The translations under genes were made by a program, and so were the position numbers. Shown here piece by piece: positions 1 through 12,160 of a DNA stretch of 64,000 bases; within the stretch, counting starts at the first letter, position 1, and each line of letters begins with the position of its first letter. The notes under the pieces were generated by a model that was given only the letters and a program-made list of their open reading frames with translations, was not told where the DNA came from and did no database searches. Source of the DNA: Branchiostoma floridae (taxonomy: Eukaryota; Chordata; Leptocardii; Amphioxiformes; Branchiostomatidae). Location of the stretch: NCBI RefSeq assembly GCF_000003815.2, contig NC_049997.1, forward strand, positions 9,325,060 to 9,389,059. The letters are read 5' to 3'.

Positions 1-407
1 AGAAAGGCCCCGGGCTTTCCGCGATATGAGCCTGGTACTTTGGCTTCTACATAAACAATTTTGCTCAAACGACGTCGCCTGAGGAGATTTAGTTCTCTCC
101 CTTAATCATATTTTGGAGTCAGAAAGCTTCCTAAGTTGACTCGTTTCAAGAGAAAATTCAATTTTTCTTGCACTATGTGGTAATCCACCTTCCACGAATC
201 CAATGTAAAAGCCTGCGGATGTGTCTTCCTTTAGAGACATAAATCATCGGAGGTGCCCGGTTCACAGTGCTAATGTTAAGTCCATGTATTTTACGCCCGC
301 CTCCTCCAATTTACCATCCCGTCTCCGCGGGGGGAAGTGTCAGCCGGGGAAATTGGAAAGTCATTAGACCATCGTGTTTACGTGGAGTGGGGGGTGTACT
401 ATATAGC

Positions 408-621
408 TAGCCTCCACCAGGCCTTCCTACGTATACGGGGTTGCGGGGATCGTAGATTTCGAGAAAAAAATCGGGAAATTGGCAAGAGGAGTCAGTCCAT
501 GCTTAGGTTCATGTTCCCCCTCAGCTCAGCGAGGCCGACTAACTCCTTTGGTAGCAAATAGCAAAACTCCCCTGGCAATTTCTCCCATTAATAGCCAGCG
601 TAGTATGTCTGGTAGAGACTT
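408..621. mobile_element. MITE, TAGYCTCYACCAGRC family (copy A)
   Basis: Left end TAGCCTCCACCAGGCC and right end GTCTGGTAGAGACT are inverted matches. The interior (atcgtag, agtcagtcca, ctaaggttcatgt, atagccagc) is shared with 13768-14065, so this is the same element. I see no direct target duplication. A tandem duplication starts 13 bp downstream. Confidence 0.6.
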
Positions 622-633
622 TGGTTGTTTTTC

Positions 634-1011
634 CGGATCTACACACCACTGTTGTAGGAGAGCTAGATTGCACTGGTCTCCAAGCAGATGAAAGTGTCAG
701 CTGGATGAAAAAAAAGAAAGAGAAGAATTTGGCCAAATAGGGACAACTAAGTTACCATGGGATGTCAGTCAGTCTTTTACGGTCTATCCAGCAACCCACG
801 GGCCGACCAGTAAGTGGGGACTGTACTTGCGGATCTACACACCACTGTTGTAGGACAGCTAGATTGCACTAGTCTCCAAGCAGACATGTCAGCTGGATCA
901 AGGAGGTTGAACATATTCTTCTTGGCCGGATGAAAAAGAGCTTTTGGGCCAAATAGGAACAAATAAGGGATTTCGGTCAGAGTCTATCCAGCAACCTACC
1001 GGCCGACCAGT
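634..1011. repeat. Two-unit tandem duplication, about 196 bp
   Basis: Units begin at 634 and 830 with CGGATCTACACACCACTG and end with TCTATCCAGCAACC..GGCCGACCAGT. Each carries the 11-mer CTCCAAGCAGA (678-688 and 874-884) that recurs elsewhere in the window. Confidence 0.75.
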
Positions 1012-1884
1012 TCACTCATAGACAGATTAATTCCTACTGGTAGAGACTAAGATTGCAGTGGGATATATCCCAATTTCTACGATACGATACCTGCATTAAG
1101 GCAATGTATTTTTTTTTAATTCATTACCAAGTAAACGCCTTATAGTGCAACACATCGGGTTTATACTGATAAAGAGTACAAGCTGTATATTTGGTCTTCT
1201 AAACACCACAAAATCCTGCAAACTAAACAATAAATATTTACATGTAAAACATGTATGTCAGTGATACATTCATCGTGAGTTGCTGTAATATCTTATCTAT
1301 TTGAATATCATTGCATTGTGAGACCTGTCCAATCTAAGATATATTCAAATCCGCTTTGAGAGTCGTGTCTCTTGGAATAAGCTGTACTTAAGGTAAGAAA
1401 GGTGAATGACTTCCGGCGATTTTGGTAACCATTAATATCTGTATTTACGTTGTATCCATGCCAGTTACTCCAATAAAACCTGAGTCTGATATGCAATAAG
1501 CCCATATTTGCAACACAGAAGCGGACTTAGCTCGTTAAAAGCACCACGCGGCCCTTAAAAGGATATCAGTATTACTAGAAAGGGCATAACGAGACTGTAT
1601 ATTTCATGTCATCCTTTCAGTGTGGGATGAAAGGGAGTTAGGGCTGCAACCTGAGTTTCATACATCCTTACACAAATTGATGATTAACATGTAATGTACA
1701 TGTACACTCAACCCATTAACTCTCGCGCATCCCGAACCCAATGTCACCTTCATTTTTGGTTAACGATCCTGTTTTTTCAAGGACAAAGAGCGGCTGTAAA
1801 TGACCCAGCGGTATGCACGAGTGGAGATGGTATCGGCAGAAGCCGCTGTGTCGGTCAGACCTGCATGCGTGATGAGAACGTTAG
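1012..1884. other. Gene-free stretch, nothing recognised
   Basis: AT-rich single-copy DNA. No repeat, exon or RNA gene is recognisable on either strand. Confidence 0.5.
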
Positions 1885-2350
1885 CACCCTCTCCAACACC
1901 TCTGCGCTCTGTCTGCATCCTGCTTGACGAGCTGGTAGCTCTGGTTGCTGCGCTTCGACAGAGCACGCCGCATAACTGAGCTCTCGTGTTGAGGTATATA
2001 AGGTTGAAATCCAGTCTATAGTTCACAAATTCTGTAAGTTCTGGCCGAACATTAGTCCTGCAACGCTGACCAAACATCCAAATGAAACCATGGTCAATTC
2101 TACAGTGGCTACCAGACAACAACCTCTCCAACACCTCTGCGCTCTGTCTGCATCCCGCTTGACGGGCCGGTAGCTCTGGCCGCGTCGGCGCGGCACTTTG
2201 ACAGAGCACACCGCATAACTATGGCAATGGTATAAGGATGAAATCTCGTCTATAGCTACCAAATTTTGTCGAAATTCGTCCTCATGCAACGCTGACATAC
2301 AAATGAAACCATGGTGAAACCTAGAGTGACTACCAGACAACAACGTCTGT
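1885..2350. repeat. Two-unit tandem duplication, about 235 bp
   Basis: CCTCTCCAACACCTCTGCGC occurs at 1888 and 2123, and the downstream blocks (gacagagcac.ccgcataact, atgaaaccatggt, taccagacaac) repeat in the same order. Long frames on the minus strand here are by-products of the duplication and match no family I know. Confidence 0.75.
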
Positions 2351-2849
2351 ACAAGCCTGATAACACATTGCAATTGAGTGTTGCAATGCCAGTCAAGGGT
2401 TTCAATATATCTATCTACTAGTATTATTGACAGTTGACTTTGCCACGGATTATTTATAAATACCAACTAGGCACATGTTGATTTGATTATGCGGATGACA
2501 TCCTCTGGAAACTCCAAACCTGATGTTACCGTGCGATTAAGAACAATTTTGGAAGAAAAGTTGCCTTCATTATGACTTCAAAGTGATTGGAATGTTGGAT
2601 AAATAACAAAACGAACAGAGTATGGTATACTGCACAATAGAGTCTACATTTTTGTCTTTTACATATTATTCTTGGACCCTGGGTTTGGCTGTGGTATTCT
2701 ACATAACATGTGCGACATTTTTTTTTCCGATATTGTGAAAACAGATGTAAATTGTTGCGCGCGTGGATATGTCATCCATATAATCAAATCAGCACGGCCG
2801 TACGTTCTGGGGCAGTGCTCGGCAGCTCCGGGTCCGAGAGATGGGATGC

Positions 2850-3400
2850 AAATTGGCCTGAACTTCTCTAGCCTCCTTCATCGGCCAATGTGGGGGCATT
2901 GGCGAAAGTTGTTGTGGGGACGGATGAGTGCGATTCGCGATTTTCAACCGGAAAAGTTCTGATGCCGCGAAAGCAATATTATATAATATATGCTGAGCGG
3001 CAGCTGGCCAACACCACCGTGTCAACTTTCAAGACCGAGAGGTTAGCAGCCGTCGAGGCCAAGAGAAAGGCGAGGAAGGCCCGTCAAAATAGGACTGCAA
3101 ACTACTAGACTTGCCATACTCGATTATGAGTGGCTGTCCATCCATGTGCCGAGAAGCTTGTACCCTGCCTACAGCCGCATATTTTCCTTTCCCGGCATAT
3201 ATTGCTTTCGCGGCATCAGAACCTTCCTGACTGTAAATTGCGAATCGCGCTTCTCCTCAGTACCCCCCCCCCCCCACACACACACACACAACATCTTACG
3301 CCGATGCCCACAGACAGGCCAGGGAAGGAGGCTAGACTTTCCGCCCTTTCACAAGGTCACCACGGTGGTATCTGCACGGCATCAGCAGCATAATCGCATC
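2850..3400. mobile_element. Large foldback element
   Basis: The minus reading of 3180-3345 repeats 2868-2995 in order: TCTAGCCTCCTTC, GTGGG(G)GCAT.GGCG, GCGATTCGC, and GTTCTGATGCCGCGAAAGCA (2957-2976 against 3205-3224). Arms are 130-165 bp around a spacer of roughly 190 bp. The right arm has gained a C-run and a CA microsatellite (3262-3291) absent from the left arm. Confidence 0.7.
3262..3291. repeat. C-run followed by CA microsatellite
   Basis: About 13 consecutive C, then about eight CA units, inside the right arm of the foldback element. Confidence 0.9.
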
Positions 3401-5107
3401 CATTAAAGCCGGCAGAGTTGAGAGGAGCGGCGAAGGGTGCAACATGGATCACGTGCGCACTGAACTGTACTTTTGCTCCTGACTTTCAAACATCCTTGCC
3501 AACGCTCATCCATTTTCGATGTAATCACCGAGCAACGGTTGGGCTCCTTTAGGTCCACTGGTATCTGCTAAAGATATCGCATCTTTAAATTGGCAATAGG
3601 AAGTTTTCTTCAGTGGGTGCAGATGAGCAAAGCTCACCACACATTATTGCCATGTGAAATTACTGTGGGCTGTGGAGCATAGAGCTACCAGAAAATCACT
3701 AAAGCAAGCATAACGTTTTCAGTAACTTAGCAAGATGCCTTCAGGAAAACAAGGACCTCGATGTCGGCATTCATTACTACACAAACCCATACAGCCTGTA
3801 CACAGACGGCTGTATTATAGACAAGGTCTTTAACTTCATAAAAAAGATTAAACACGTCTGAAAAATCATTGCGGCCTCTAAGGTTTGCTACAACCAATAC
3901 TGTATATGTTGTGACATACGTGCCTGTTGAAATACATCCGTTCTCATTCACAAGGGCAGGTGGACGCGCAGCGCCTGCAGATTTGTATTCTCCAGCACTT
4001 CTTCACTACCCAGAATCAAATGTGAGACTCATCTTATGCAACAAACGTACTTCATTAATGCAGCTCGCCCCAGGTGCTACCCAAGCCTGTAGTCAAGCCG
4101 AGCAAAATGAGAAGGCGCAGAGTTTTCATTTGCACTACAAAGAGGTTCCTCCTGTCTCTTCAAATTGCCTCGGAGCGAAGGAACAAAATCCTTCATTATT
4201 TCTTTTACCTGAATAAATGTCGTCTGATAACTTTGACCTTGTGTTATCTGAGCTGAAAAATGAGTAACGGTCCGTGTGCGTGGTTGTGAGCTCTGGGCTA
4301 GATTCGGAGTAACTGTTGTTTATGTCGTAGCCGTGAGCTGGTAATTCAGAAACGAGATATAACTGTAGTACTCTTATCAACGTAAGCAGGCATTTTCTTT
4401 ATGATCAAGGACATAATTTACCACCTTATCGAAGGCTGTTAATCAAAACTGCGATCAATTCCTGAATAGTATAAAAGTATAAAGAATGAGGGTGTGATAA
4501 AATCCATTTAGCCGTGTTGTCTTTATTGTGCAAAGAAGTAAAAAAAGATGATCATCATCATCCCATAGCTGATTAATCAGACGTAGGGGCAGCACAAGAG
4601 AGGATTTCGTATTCCTGGTTTTCGGGAAAGCGAGTATTGTATGTTTCGTTTAGATGACATACATCCATTTGGAATCTCCAAAGAGATACGTCTAATGCGC
4701 GCAAACACCAAACTTGTATGTAACTATATTGTTGTACGGCAACCCTATGTTTCGTTATTTTGTATAATTCTCTCGGAACGACAATGTTAGCCTTTGATAT
4801 CGTAGTACAATTCTGAAATGCTTGCAAATGTGCTTGCTTTTAAGTTTGTAAGGTAACAAACGGATTTTATCATGGCTGGTTTTAATGTATATGTATGTAG
4901 GTAAATGTCAGCGCAATTCAGCCACTGTTGCTATGCCGTGCATCTGTAATAAAACTTGTCAACTTGTCAAACTTTCAGCGAGTAGACTTACAGTACGTGG
5001 TTATCAAAAGGTTTTGACTTCCGACTTCTCCAAATCATACCACGGATAACCAGATGATCACGGTTCGATGATTGACACATGCCGCAGGTGATGTATGATG
5101 AGATCAG
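3401..5107. other. Gene-free stretch, nothing recognised
   Basis: AT-rich, with short frames only and no splice-supported exon or repeat that I can identify. It ends at an assembly gap. Confidence 0.5.
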
Positions 5108-5207
5108 NNNNNNNNNNNNNNNNNNNNNNNNNNNNNNNNNNNNNNNNNNNNNNNNNNNNNNNNNNNNNNNNNNNNNNNNNNNNNNNNNNNNNNNNNNNNN
5201 NNNNNNN
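5108..5207. other. Assembly gap (100 N)
   Basis: Exactly 100 N, a conventional placeholder for a gap of unknown length. Frames crossing it are artefacts. Confidence 0.99.
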
Positions 5208-5654
5208 TCACGGCGACAAGACGACATGGATAAGTCCATATATCAACATCTCGCCACAGTCCATGCTTTACTTACTGTATCCTTCTCACATAAAGGGTCG
5301 TACGGGAACATGTAAACATTCCAAACACGTTCGTAGCCAGAGGTTTCAATTCAGATGAGGAAAGATAGCAGTTAGACTCATGACGAGAGAGCCGATTGGC
5401 ATTTTGTTGCCGAGTCTTTGTGAGGAAAAATCGTGTTAACCTTTCGGATCGTCAAGGTCCCGGCTTTCCGTGACTTTATTGATCTTCTGATTGGTCGACG
5501 GATTAGCCAATCGCAGAGGGGTGATCTGTTGAATATCACAGTACCTTCGGGTAAGAGGGGGCGCTTTTATCCAAATGTTAACGGTTGAGATGGATACCCA
5601 ATGTGATGGGCGTTGATGCAATTTTCATAGGTCAATGGACTTTACATTAAGGCG
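5208..5654. other. Gene-free stretch, nothing recognised
   Basis: No exon, repeat or RNA gene recognised between the gap and the 194-bp satellite. Confidence 0.5.
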
Positions 5655-6216
5655 TGAAAATCAGATTGTAGCCAAGTGTGAGAGTATGTTCTTCAACGAA
5701 TATCTCTAGCTCTGTGGTTACATCCTTTGCTTCGAGGCGACGTTTATTCTCAGTGCACTTCCCCATTACGCACCATCACACTAATACCTACCCACCGTAG
5801 ACTGCATCTACGCTATATTTATGATTTAAAGCACTTTACAGTAGGGTTGGATAATCATATTGTGGCTAAGCGTGAGAGCATGTTCTTGAACGAACATCTC
5901 TAGCTCTGTGGTTACATCCTTTGCTTTGAGGCGACGTTTATTCTCAGTGCACTTCCCCATTACGCACCACCACACTAATACCTACCGACTGTAGACTACA
6001 CCTACGCTATATTTATGATTTAAAGCACTTCACAGTAGGGTTGGATAATCATACTGTAGCCAAGTGTGAGAGTATGTTCTTCAACGAATATCTCTAGCTC
6101 TGTGGTTACATCCTTTGCTTCGAGGCGACGTTTATTCTCAGTGCACTTCCCCATTACGCACCACCACACTAATACCTACCCATGTAGAGTACATCTACGT
6201 TATATTTATGATTAAA
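5655..6216. repeat. Satellite, three units of 194 bp
   Basis: TCTCTAGCTCTGTGGTTACA begins at 5703, 5897 and 6091, giving two identical 194-bp spacings. Units differ by scattered substitutions (for example a gaacgaacatc variant in the middle unit). No tRNA-like or coding signal in the unit. Confidence 0.92.
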
Positions 6217-7224
6217 AGGAGCTTTGAAAGCTTTTTGCATCCATAGGAGCTTGTATATCTCTGCCAGATGCACTGAAGTCTATCATTTTGTAGTTCAGCA
6301 AAGTGTGAACACATTTCTTTGATGTGAAGTGGAAGAACCAAGAGTATCCCTAATGTAGCTGGGCCATTAAGGCGGTCCTGTTGATGGATTCTTGATATGA
6401 TCTTGCGTGATAGCAACTTTTAGGCAAGGCATACTCAACTATACTACTGAGTCAGAAAAAGGCCAAAGGTCTTTTGTTGTAGGTTTCGGGGCATTAAAAC
6501 TATAGGAAAGAGTCTGAATCATTTTTATTACTGCATATTTTAGAGGGACGCAATTAGTTTATATCAGATATAATTATTACCTTCGCCAGAATGACTAAGG
6601 TTATGTTTTGGGCGTGTGCGTTTGTCTGTCTCTGTGTGTGTCAACAGCATAACTCCAGAAGCCTTGGATATATTTGATTCTATTTTAACGAATTGTGTTC
6701 ACCATCATCTTCATTATCAATATGGCGTCGACGCATGCTCATTGTAAATCCCAACAAAACGTTTTCCCAAACTTTAATCCAGTCTGTAACAGGTGACCTC
6801 AAGTCGGTTTCTTTCTCTCGCTTACAGCACTAAATTACAATCAAACCTACTCCCGATAGCTCGTGAGACATCATTTTGTGTCAAAAAAGCGTCGTTTCAA
6901 GCTCCCGATCCCTCCGATCGAAGTCCAGAATGACGTTTTATGTTCCAACGCGGCCGGTGATTGGTTACCTGCGTACAGATCCGTGGCTAAATCCATTATC
7001 AGGAGTTGTAAAGCTGAGCCTAGCGAACATGTTGCTCTATAAAACACTATATATAGTCTCAATGGTTGGTTATCTCGAATGTCAAGGTTTGTATGAGGGA
7101 AATATTTCGAAAATATCACAATGTTATGACAGGACAACGGACATTACGTGGTCTCGACACATCTAACACTATTATCTAAATCACTCCAGATATTCCAGGA
7201 GTGGGTAGTTTTCGAGTAGATGAG
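6217..7224. other. Gene-free stretch with one dispersed repeat
   Basis: Positions 6582-6680 hold an element with AAGGTTATGTTTTGGGCGTG, a TTTGTCTGTCTCTGTGTG block and TCAACAGCATAACTCCAGAA. A relative lies at 57690-57770 (TGTCTGTCTGTCTGTGTG, TCAACAAGATAACTCAAGAA). The rest is unrecognised AT-rich DNA. Confidence 0.5.
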
Positions 7225-8480
7225 AGGCAGCTGTCTGGGTCAGCAGAAGGACAGGCACAATCACATTAACACTACCCTATGTTACCTCGTAAAGACGGAG
7301 GGTAGTAGGTGTAGTATCGTCTGCAGCAGTTTGCCCTTAACTCAGAGGAGACACTCAGAGGGCCGTAGCTATTGTCTGCAATTGTTTGTTCTTCCTTAAA
7401 GGCACTCAATGTGAGGGCCATCGATAACCTACATTGGTGCGATGACTCTACCTAAAACCTAGCCACGGAAAGGGCAGATAATGCTAGCCAAAAGCACATT
7501 ACCACCAACATACTTCTACCTTGTATGGGCAGAGGGCAGTAGGTGTAGTATCGTCTGCAACCGCTTGCCCTTAAATCAGAGGAGACACTCAGAGAGCAGT
7601 AGCTGTCGTCTGCAATCGTCAGTTATTCCTCGAAGGCCTCTATGTGAGCGCAGCCGATAACTTACATTGGTGCGATGACTCTATCTAAAACCTAGTCATG
7701 GAAAGGGCAGATAATGTTAGCCAAAATCACATTACCACCAACATACTTCTACCTTGTGTGGGCAGAGGGCAGTGGGTGTAGTATCGTCTGCAATCGTTTG
7801 CCCCACTCTCTAAGGGGACTCTCAATGTGAGCGTCGCCGACAACCTGCATTGGTGAGATGACTCTATCTAAAACCTATTCAGGGAAAGGGCAGATAATGT
7901 TAGCCAAAAGCACATTACCACCAACATACTTCTATCTTGTATTGGCAGAGGGCAGGAGGTTAAGTGTCGTCTGTAGGTGTAGTATCGTCTGCAATAGTTT
8001 GCCCTACTCTTGGAGGGGACACTCAATATGAGTGCTGCCGACAACCTGCAATGGTGCGATGACTCTATCTAAAACCTAGTCATGGAAAGGGCAGATAATG
8101 TTAGCCAAAAGCACATTACCACCAACATACTTCTACCTTGTATGGGCAGAGGGCAGTGGGTGTAGTATCGTCTGCAACCGTTTACCCCACTCTCCAAGGG
8201 GACTCTCAATGTGAGCGTCGCCGACAACCTGCATTGGTGAGATGACTCTATCTAAAACCTAGTCAGGGAAAGGGCAGATAATGTTAGCCAAAAGCACATT
8301 ACCACCAACCCACTCCTACCTAGTAAAGGCAGGGGGCAGTAGCTATCGTCTGCAATCGTCAGCTCTTCCTTAAAGGCACTCAATGTGAGGGCTGCTGATA
8401 ACCTACAATTTGCTGAAATACCTCTATCTAAAACCGGGTCAGGGAAAGGGCAGACAAAGTTAGCCAAAAGCACATTAACT
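7225..8480. repeat. Satellite-like array, six units of about 176-233 bp
   Basis: AGGGCAGATA or its variant AGGGCAGACA starts at 7471, 7704, 7887, 8088, 8271 and 8447. Each unit carries CTATCTAAAACCTAG, AAAGCACATTACCACCAAC and a GTATCGTCTGCAA block. Unit length varies because an internal sub-block with GTCTGCAATCGT is duplicated in some units. Confidence 0.9.
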
Positions 8481-8969
8481 TCAGACTGGTAAAAGTTGAG
8501 GCGCAAAAAAATGTGGTATCTTCTGTAGACATCAGGCCTTGGAGAAGGTGAATGCTGCATGCGGACAAACAGATTGTATGTGTTGACTCCTGGATATACA
8601 AAGTCACAGGACCAAGCATACAAAGCACAAATATGAGGATGAAGAATTGAACGTTAACATAGGAAAGCATGCCATTAAATAGGGATAGATATGTAATAAA
8701 TACAGATGGAAAAGAACGCGTAACAGATCCAAAGCTCTGTGTGCATAACTGCCTAACGGTAGGAACATGTACATGGTACAGTCATCACAAAGTTTCCCAA
8801 ACTTCATCTCTTGATGACATAGAACGCACTGCTCCGTACAAACAAGTCTATACGGAATAATTAGCATCTGATTTGAAAGAGATTCTTTGTCACCCATGTC
8901 GTAATCTCGCTGACTTGCTATCGCATTGCCCACACCTCCATTCATCATCGTATCTTCCCCATTATCAAT
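8481..8969. other. Gene-free stretch, nothing recognised
   Basis: Short frames on both strands, none resembling a known domain. Confidence 0.45.
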
Positions 8970-9236
8970 GACAATGATCTTTTTTTTGCATATTCATGCC
9001 CAACATGAGTTATTTGGATAACTAGAGGAAAGTGATAAAAAGATATACCATATTCTATTAACACATAAGATTCTATAGAAATGTATCTTAAGACCACAGT
9101 TTGCTGACGGCAAAGTTTAATCCTCTTTTGACATTTTCATATCAATAATGACAATCATAATTTGCATATCCATGCCAAATACTGACTGATGCATTGAGGT
9201 TTATAGATAACTAGAGTAAAAGAGTCAAAAGTATAT
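8970..9236. repeat. Diverged two-unit duplication, about 175 bp
   Basis: TTTGCATATTCATGCC near 8986 and TTTGCATATCCATGCC near 9161, each followed by a GATAACTAGAG block and an A-rich stretch. Divergence is high. Confidence 0.5.
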
Positions 9237-10195
9237 TATATTCCACCTCTCTACAGATCCCTTCCCTCTTCTTAAATGAAAATATATCATCGTACAAAAG
9301 AAATGCTGTTCCACCGGCCCAATCCAAAGTCTACAGCAAGGCCGAATGTGAATCACGAATGTCACTTGTGGCCGTTTCCTGTGAGAAATAGAGCGAGACA
9401 ATGCACGTATTGACATCTGTAATAACCCTGATAGAAGATAGCAGCGATAGCAGCGTCCATCAAAGATAGGCTCTCTTAGATAGATGCACCTTTGGCGATG
9501 ACAGACGCGATCCTTGATGAAAAGTGGAGAAACTATTGAAGCTAGTCATATCATTAATCCCTGGGCAATTTTTCACGGAGGTTGCGAGGCTTAAGTTGTA
9601 GATAATGGATGTACCGAGACGAGAATGGTTATCTCTTCGACGTTTTGTCTCGTACCAACTGACATCGCTGCTTATTTCAAGGTCGATTTCACCCCGCGGG
9701 GCTTGCTGTAACTGCTTTGATCAATTTGCTCTCGGAGTAATTCGATCACAGTCGCTTCAATAGGCCTGAAAATTGCACCCTGTTCAGAAAAGTGACCCCA
9801 ATTTGATGTTTGCTGCTTTCCAACTGCGCCGAACACGAATCAATTTCTCGTCGTGTTGCTTCGTACTTCCGGGATCGTGTTTTTTTTTTACGAGTCTGTT
9901 GTCAGGTCGGGACTGACTAGTTATTATCCATTTCCTTGTTGGTTTTTAATGTGACCTTTCTTCATACAGCCAAACGTTGAAACTAACTCGGAAATCTGCA
10001 CTCAACCTTTATTAGACAAGTAGAAATTGAAACCTGACATTAAGCTTTCAGGATCAGAAATTCTAATAGTAACCACGAAGCGGCTCGTCTGTTGATGTTT
10101 CCATTTTCCTCTGTATCAAACATGTTAATGTTTCGTCAATGCCAGGCGTTCTGTTACTTAAATCAAATCGTGTTGATTTAGACAAGGAGACGTGA
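9237..10195. other. Gene-free stretch, nothing recognised
   Basis: No repeat or exon identified. Confidence 0.45.
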
Positions 10196-10486
10196 CTGGC
10201 AAAAATATTATAACAGCCCTTAGAAATCGTGTCTTCAGACATGCACAATGTGTGACAAACTTTGCCTTTCAATGGGGATTGCAACAATGTAAACTCCCTA
10301 CCCACTCCCTTTCCGTTTGCAGCTGTGAGAAAGCCTGCTTAAGTAAACAAAAATATATGATAGCTCTTAGAAATTGTGTCCTCAGATATATGTACAATGT
10401 GTGTCAAGCGTTACCGATCAATGGGGATTGCAACATTATATTGTAAACTTTTAACTTAGCTGTGAGAATGCGTGCTTAAGTCGTTG
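10196..10486. repeat. Two-unit tandem duplication, 148 bp
   Basis: AGCCCTTAGAAATCGTGTC (10214) and AGCTCTTAGAAATTGTGTC (10362), each followed by CAATGTGTG, TCAATGGGGATTGCAACA and AGCTGTGAGAA.GC.TGCTTAAG. Confidence 0.85.
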
Positions 10487-12015
10487 CCCTGATTTTTGCA
10501 GAGTTGAATTATTCCCAGCACATTTTTCTTCGTCACTTCCTCATTAGTATTGAAGCTAAGCTTGCAAATTGGGAAATAAGAGGAAATTAGAAGGAAATGG
10601 AGGAAATTGAGCCGTATGCCTGTCACATGAGGAAAGTGTTCCAAAGTCCTAGATTTCGATCGATATCCTCACATCGTTCCTGTATCTCTGAACACCCACG
10701 AATCTGATTAACCCTTGTTCCGCACAAGTCGTGCCACGCACCCGTCACTCATCATTGTCAGTACCCGGATGTGACACTGGACAGGGAGCTGCCATTCCAC
10801 GCACTTACGGTAAAGAGGAAAATGTTCGCTTTGATTTAATTTCGCGACTGAAACTGTCATGTAGGCTTTTAATGATAGGCAATATCTCCAATGGTTTTAA
10901 GTTCCCAGTCAACAGGCCTAGGATACCGCGAATAATTGCGAACATGAAGCCGTCACGAATATTTCCCCTTTTACAATAAACGCCTACATGGCTGTGTCAA
11001 CCGCGAATTTAAAACCGACACGAAACTTTCCCCTTTTACAGTATCATTTGCCTGTGTATCGACCAGTGCCCCCTGTTGTCTCAAAGCTGCTTGAATCTCC
11101 AAACAGGGTACACGAGAGTTCACTAGCTCTTCATTCTCAATGGGGTTAGCAGGCTTTCTACCGAAAAATCATATTAAGGTCTTAAGCAATTCGGCCCCAG
11201 ACACGACGCTCCTTGCGACTCCGTAATCGCAGACACGCCGGTAGACAGTCAAGGTTTAGGGTGATTCTTTAAAGGTCTCCTCAAGAGTGATGCAGGAAAT
11301 CACAGGAGGCGACAGAACAAAGCACCCAGAACAGAGGCGTACACTGTGAACTTTATACGGTTCAACAAGGTGATGAAGAGAAATGTAAATATCAATGGTA
11401 AGGCTGGTGGTTGCGAAGGATGGATTCCATGATGGGAGTGAGTGATGCAGTGATTCTGTATCTGTATCTATATAGCCGATATAACCGCCGTTCGGCGTAA
11501 CACACCAGCTTCGCAGGCACGAGGCGCGGCAGCAGCTGGTTATATTACACCGAACGACCCATCACACCTAACTTTTGCACATTCTGAACATAATCTTCGT
11601 CTTGTTTAGACAGTTTAGTGCAATTTGAAGACTTTAGCCCTGATAGCAGAAGTTGATGATGTAGAGCTGCAATCAAAACTCCATGCGAGCAGATTCCTTC
11701 ACATAGTCAAGTAAACTATTCATATGTATGGCGAACAGCCACTCCAGTTCTATCCTGTCACTTTCTACATCGTGTAATCAAAAACCACAGAGTGGCTGCT
11801 ACTTTACCAGTAACCATGATAACGCCAGGTCTAACTCTTTGACTGAACTTGTTTCGCACAGAAGAAGAAGGGGAGGACATGTATTTAGTAAGCAGAGTGC
11901 TGTGATGGATGCGATGAGACAGTTTTGAACTTTCACAGGCAAAAGAGAAAGAAACGGGAAGTACCATTTCAGCACCAAGGACAGCCACCAAAAGGCCCAA
12001 AATCGATCTTCATCT
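10487..12015. other. Gene-free stretch with small repeats
   Basis: A block with CCGCGAAT and TTTCCCCTTTTACA repeats twice at about 62-bp spacing (10955-11045). At 11475-11570, GTTCGGCGTAACA faces TGTAATATAACC / ACACCGAACG in inverse orientation, a small diverged inverted repeat. Nothing coding recognised. Confidence 0.45.
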
Positions 12016-12160
12016 TTGTGGAAAAGACTAAACTTTACGTAACCAACACCAAGTTAGATTGATCCATTCCGTGAACAAGGCTGACGGAGTCGGCTGAAAA
12101 TTTGGGGTAAGTCCCAATCTAACTTGGTGTTGGTTACGTAAAGTTTAGTCTTTTCCACAA
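12016..12160. mobile_element. Foldback MITE with perfect 46-bp arms
   Basis: 12016-12061 and 12115-12160 are exact reverse complements (starting TTGTGGAAAAGAC) around a 53-bp spacer. The 13-mer CGATCTTCATCTT occurs at 12004 and again at 12196, close to the two edges, but the right copy lies 36 bp beyond the arm, so it is only a possible target duplication. Confidence 0.8.

Noticed and set aside
5655-8480. Regularly spaced repeats considered as a CRISPR array
   Set aside because: Units are 180-230 bp with no short palindromic repeat and unique spacer pattern; the genome is eukaryotic.
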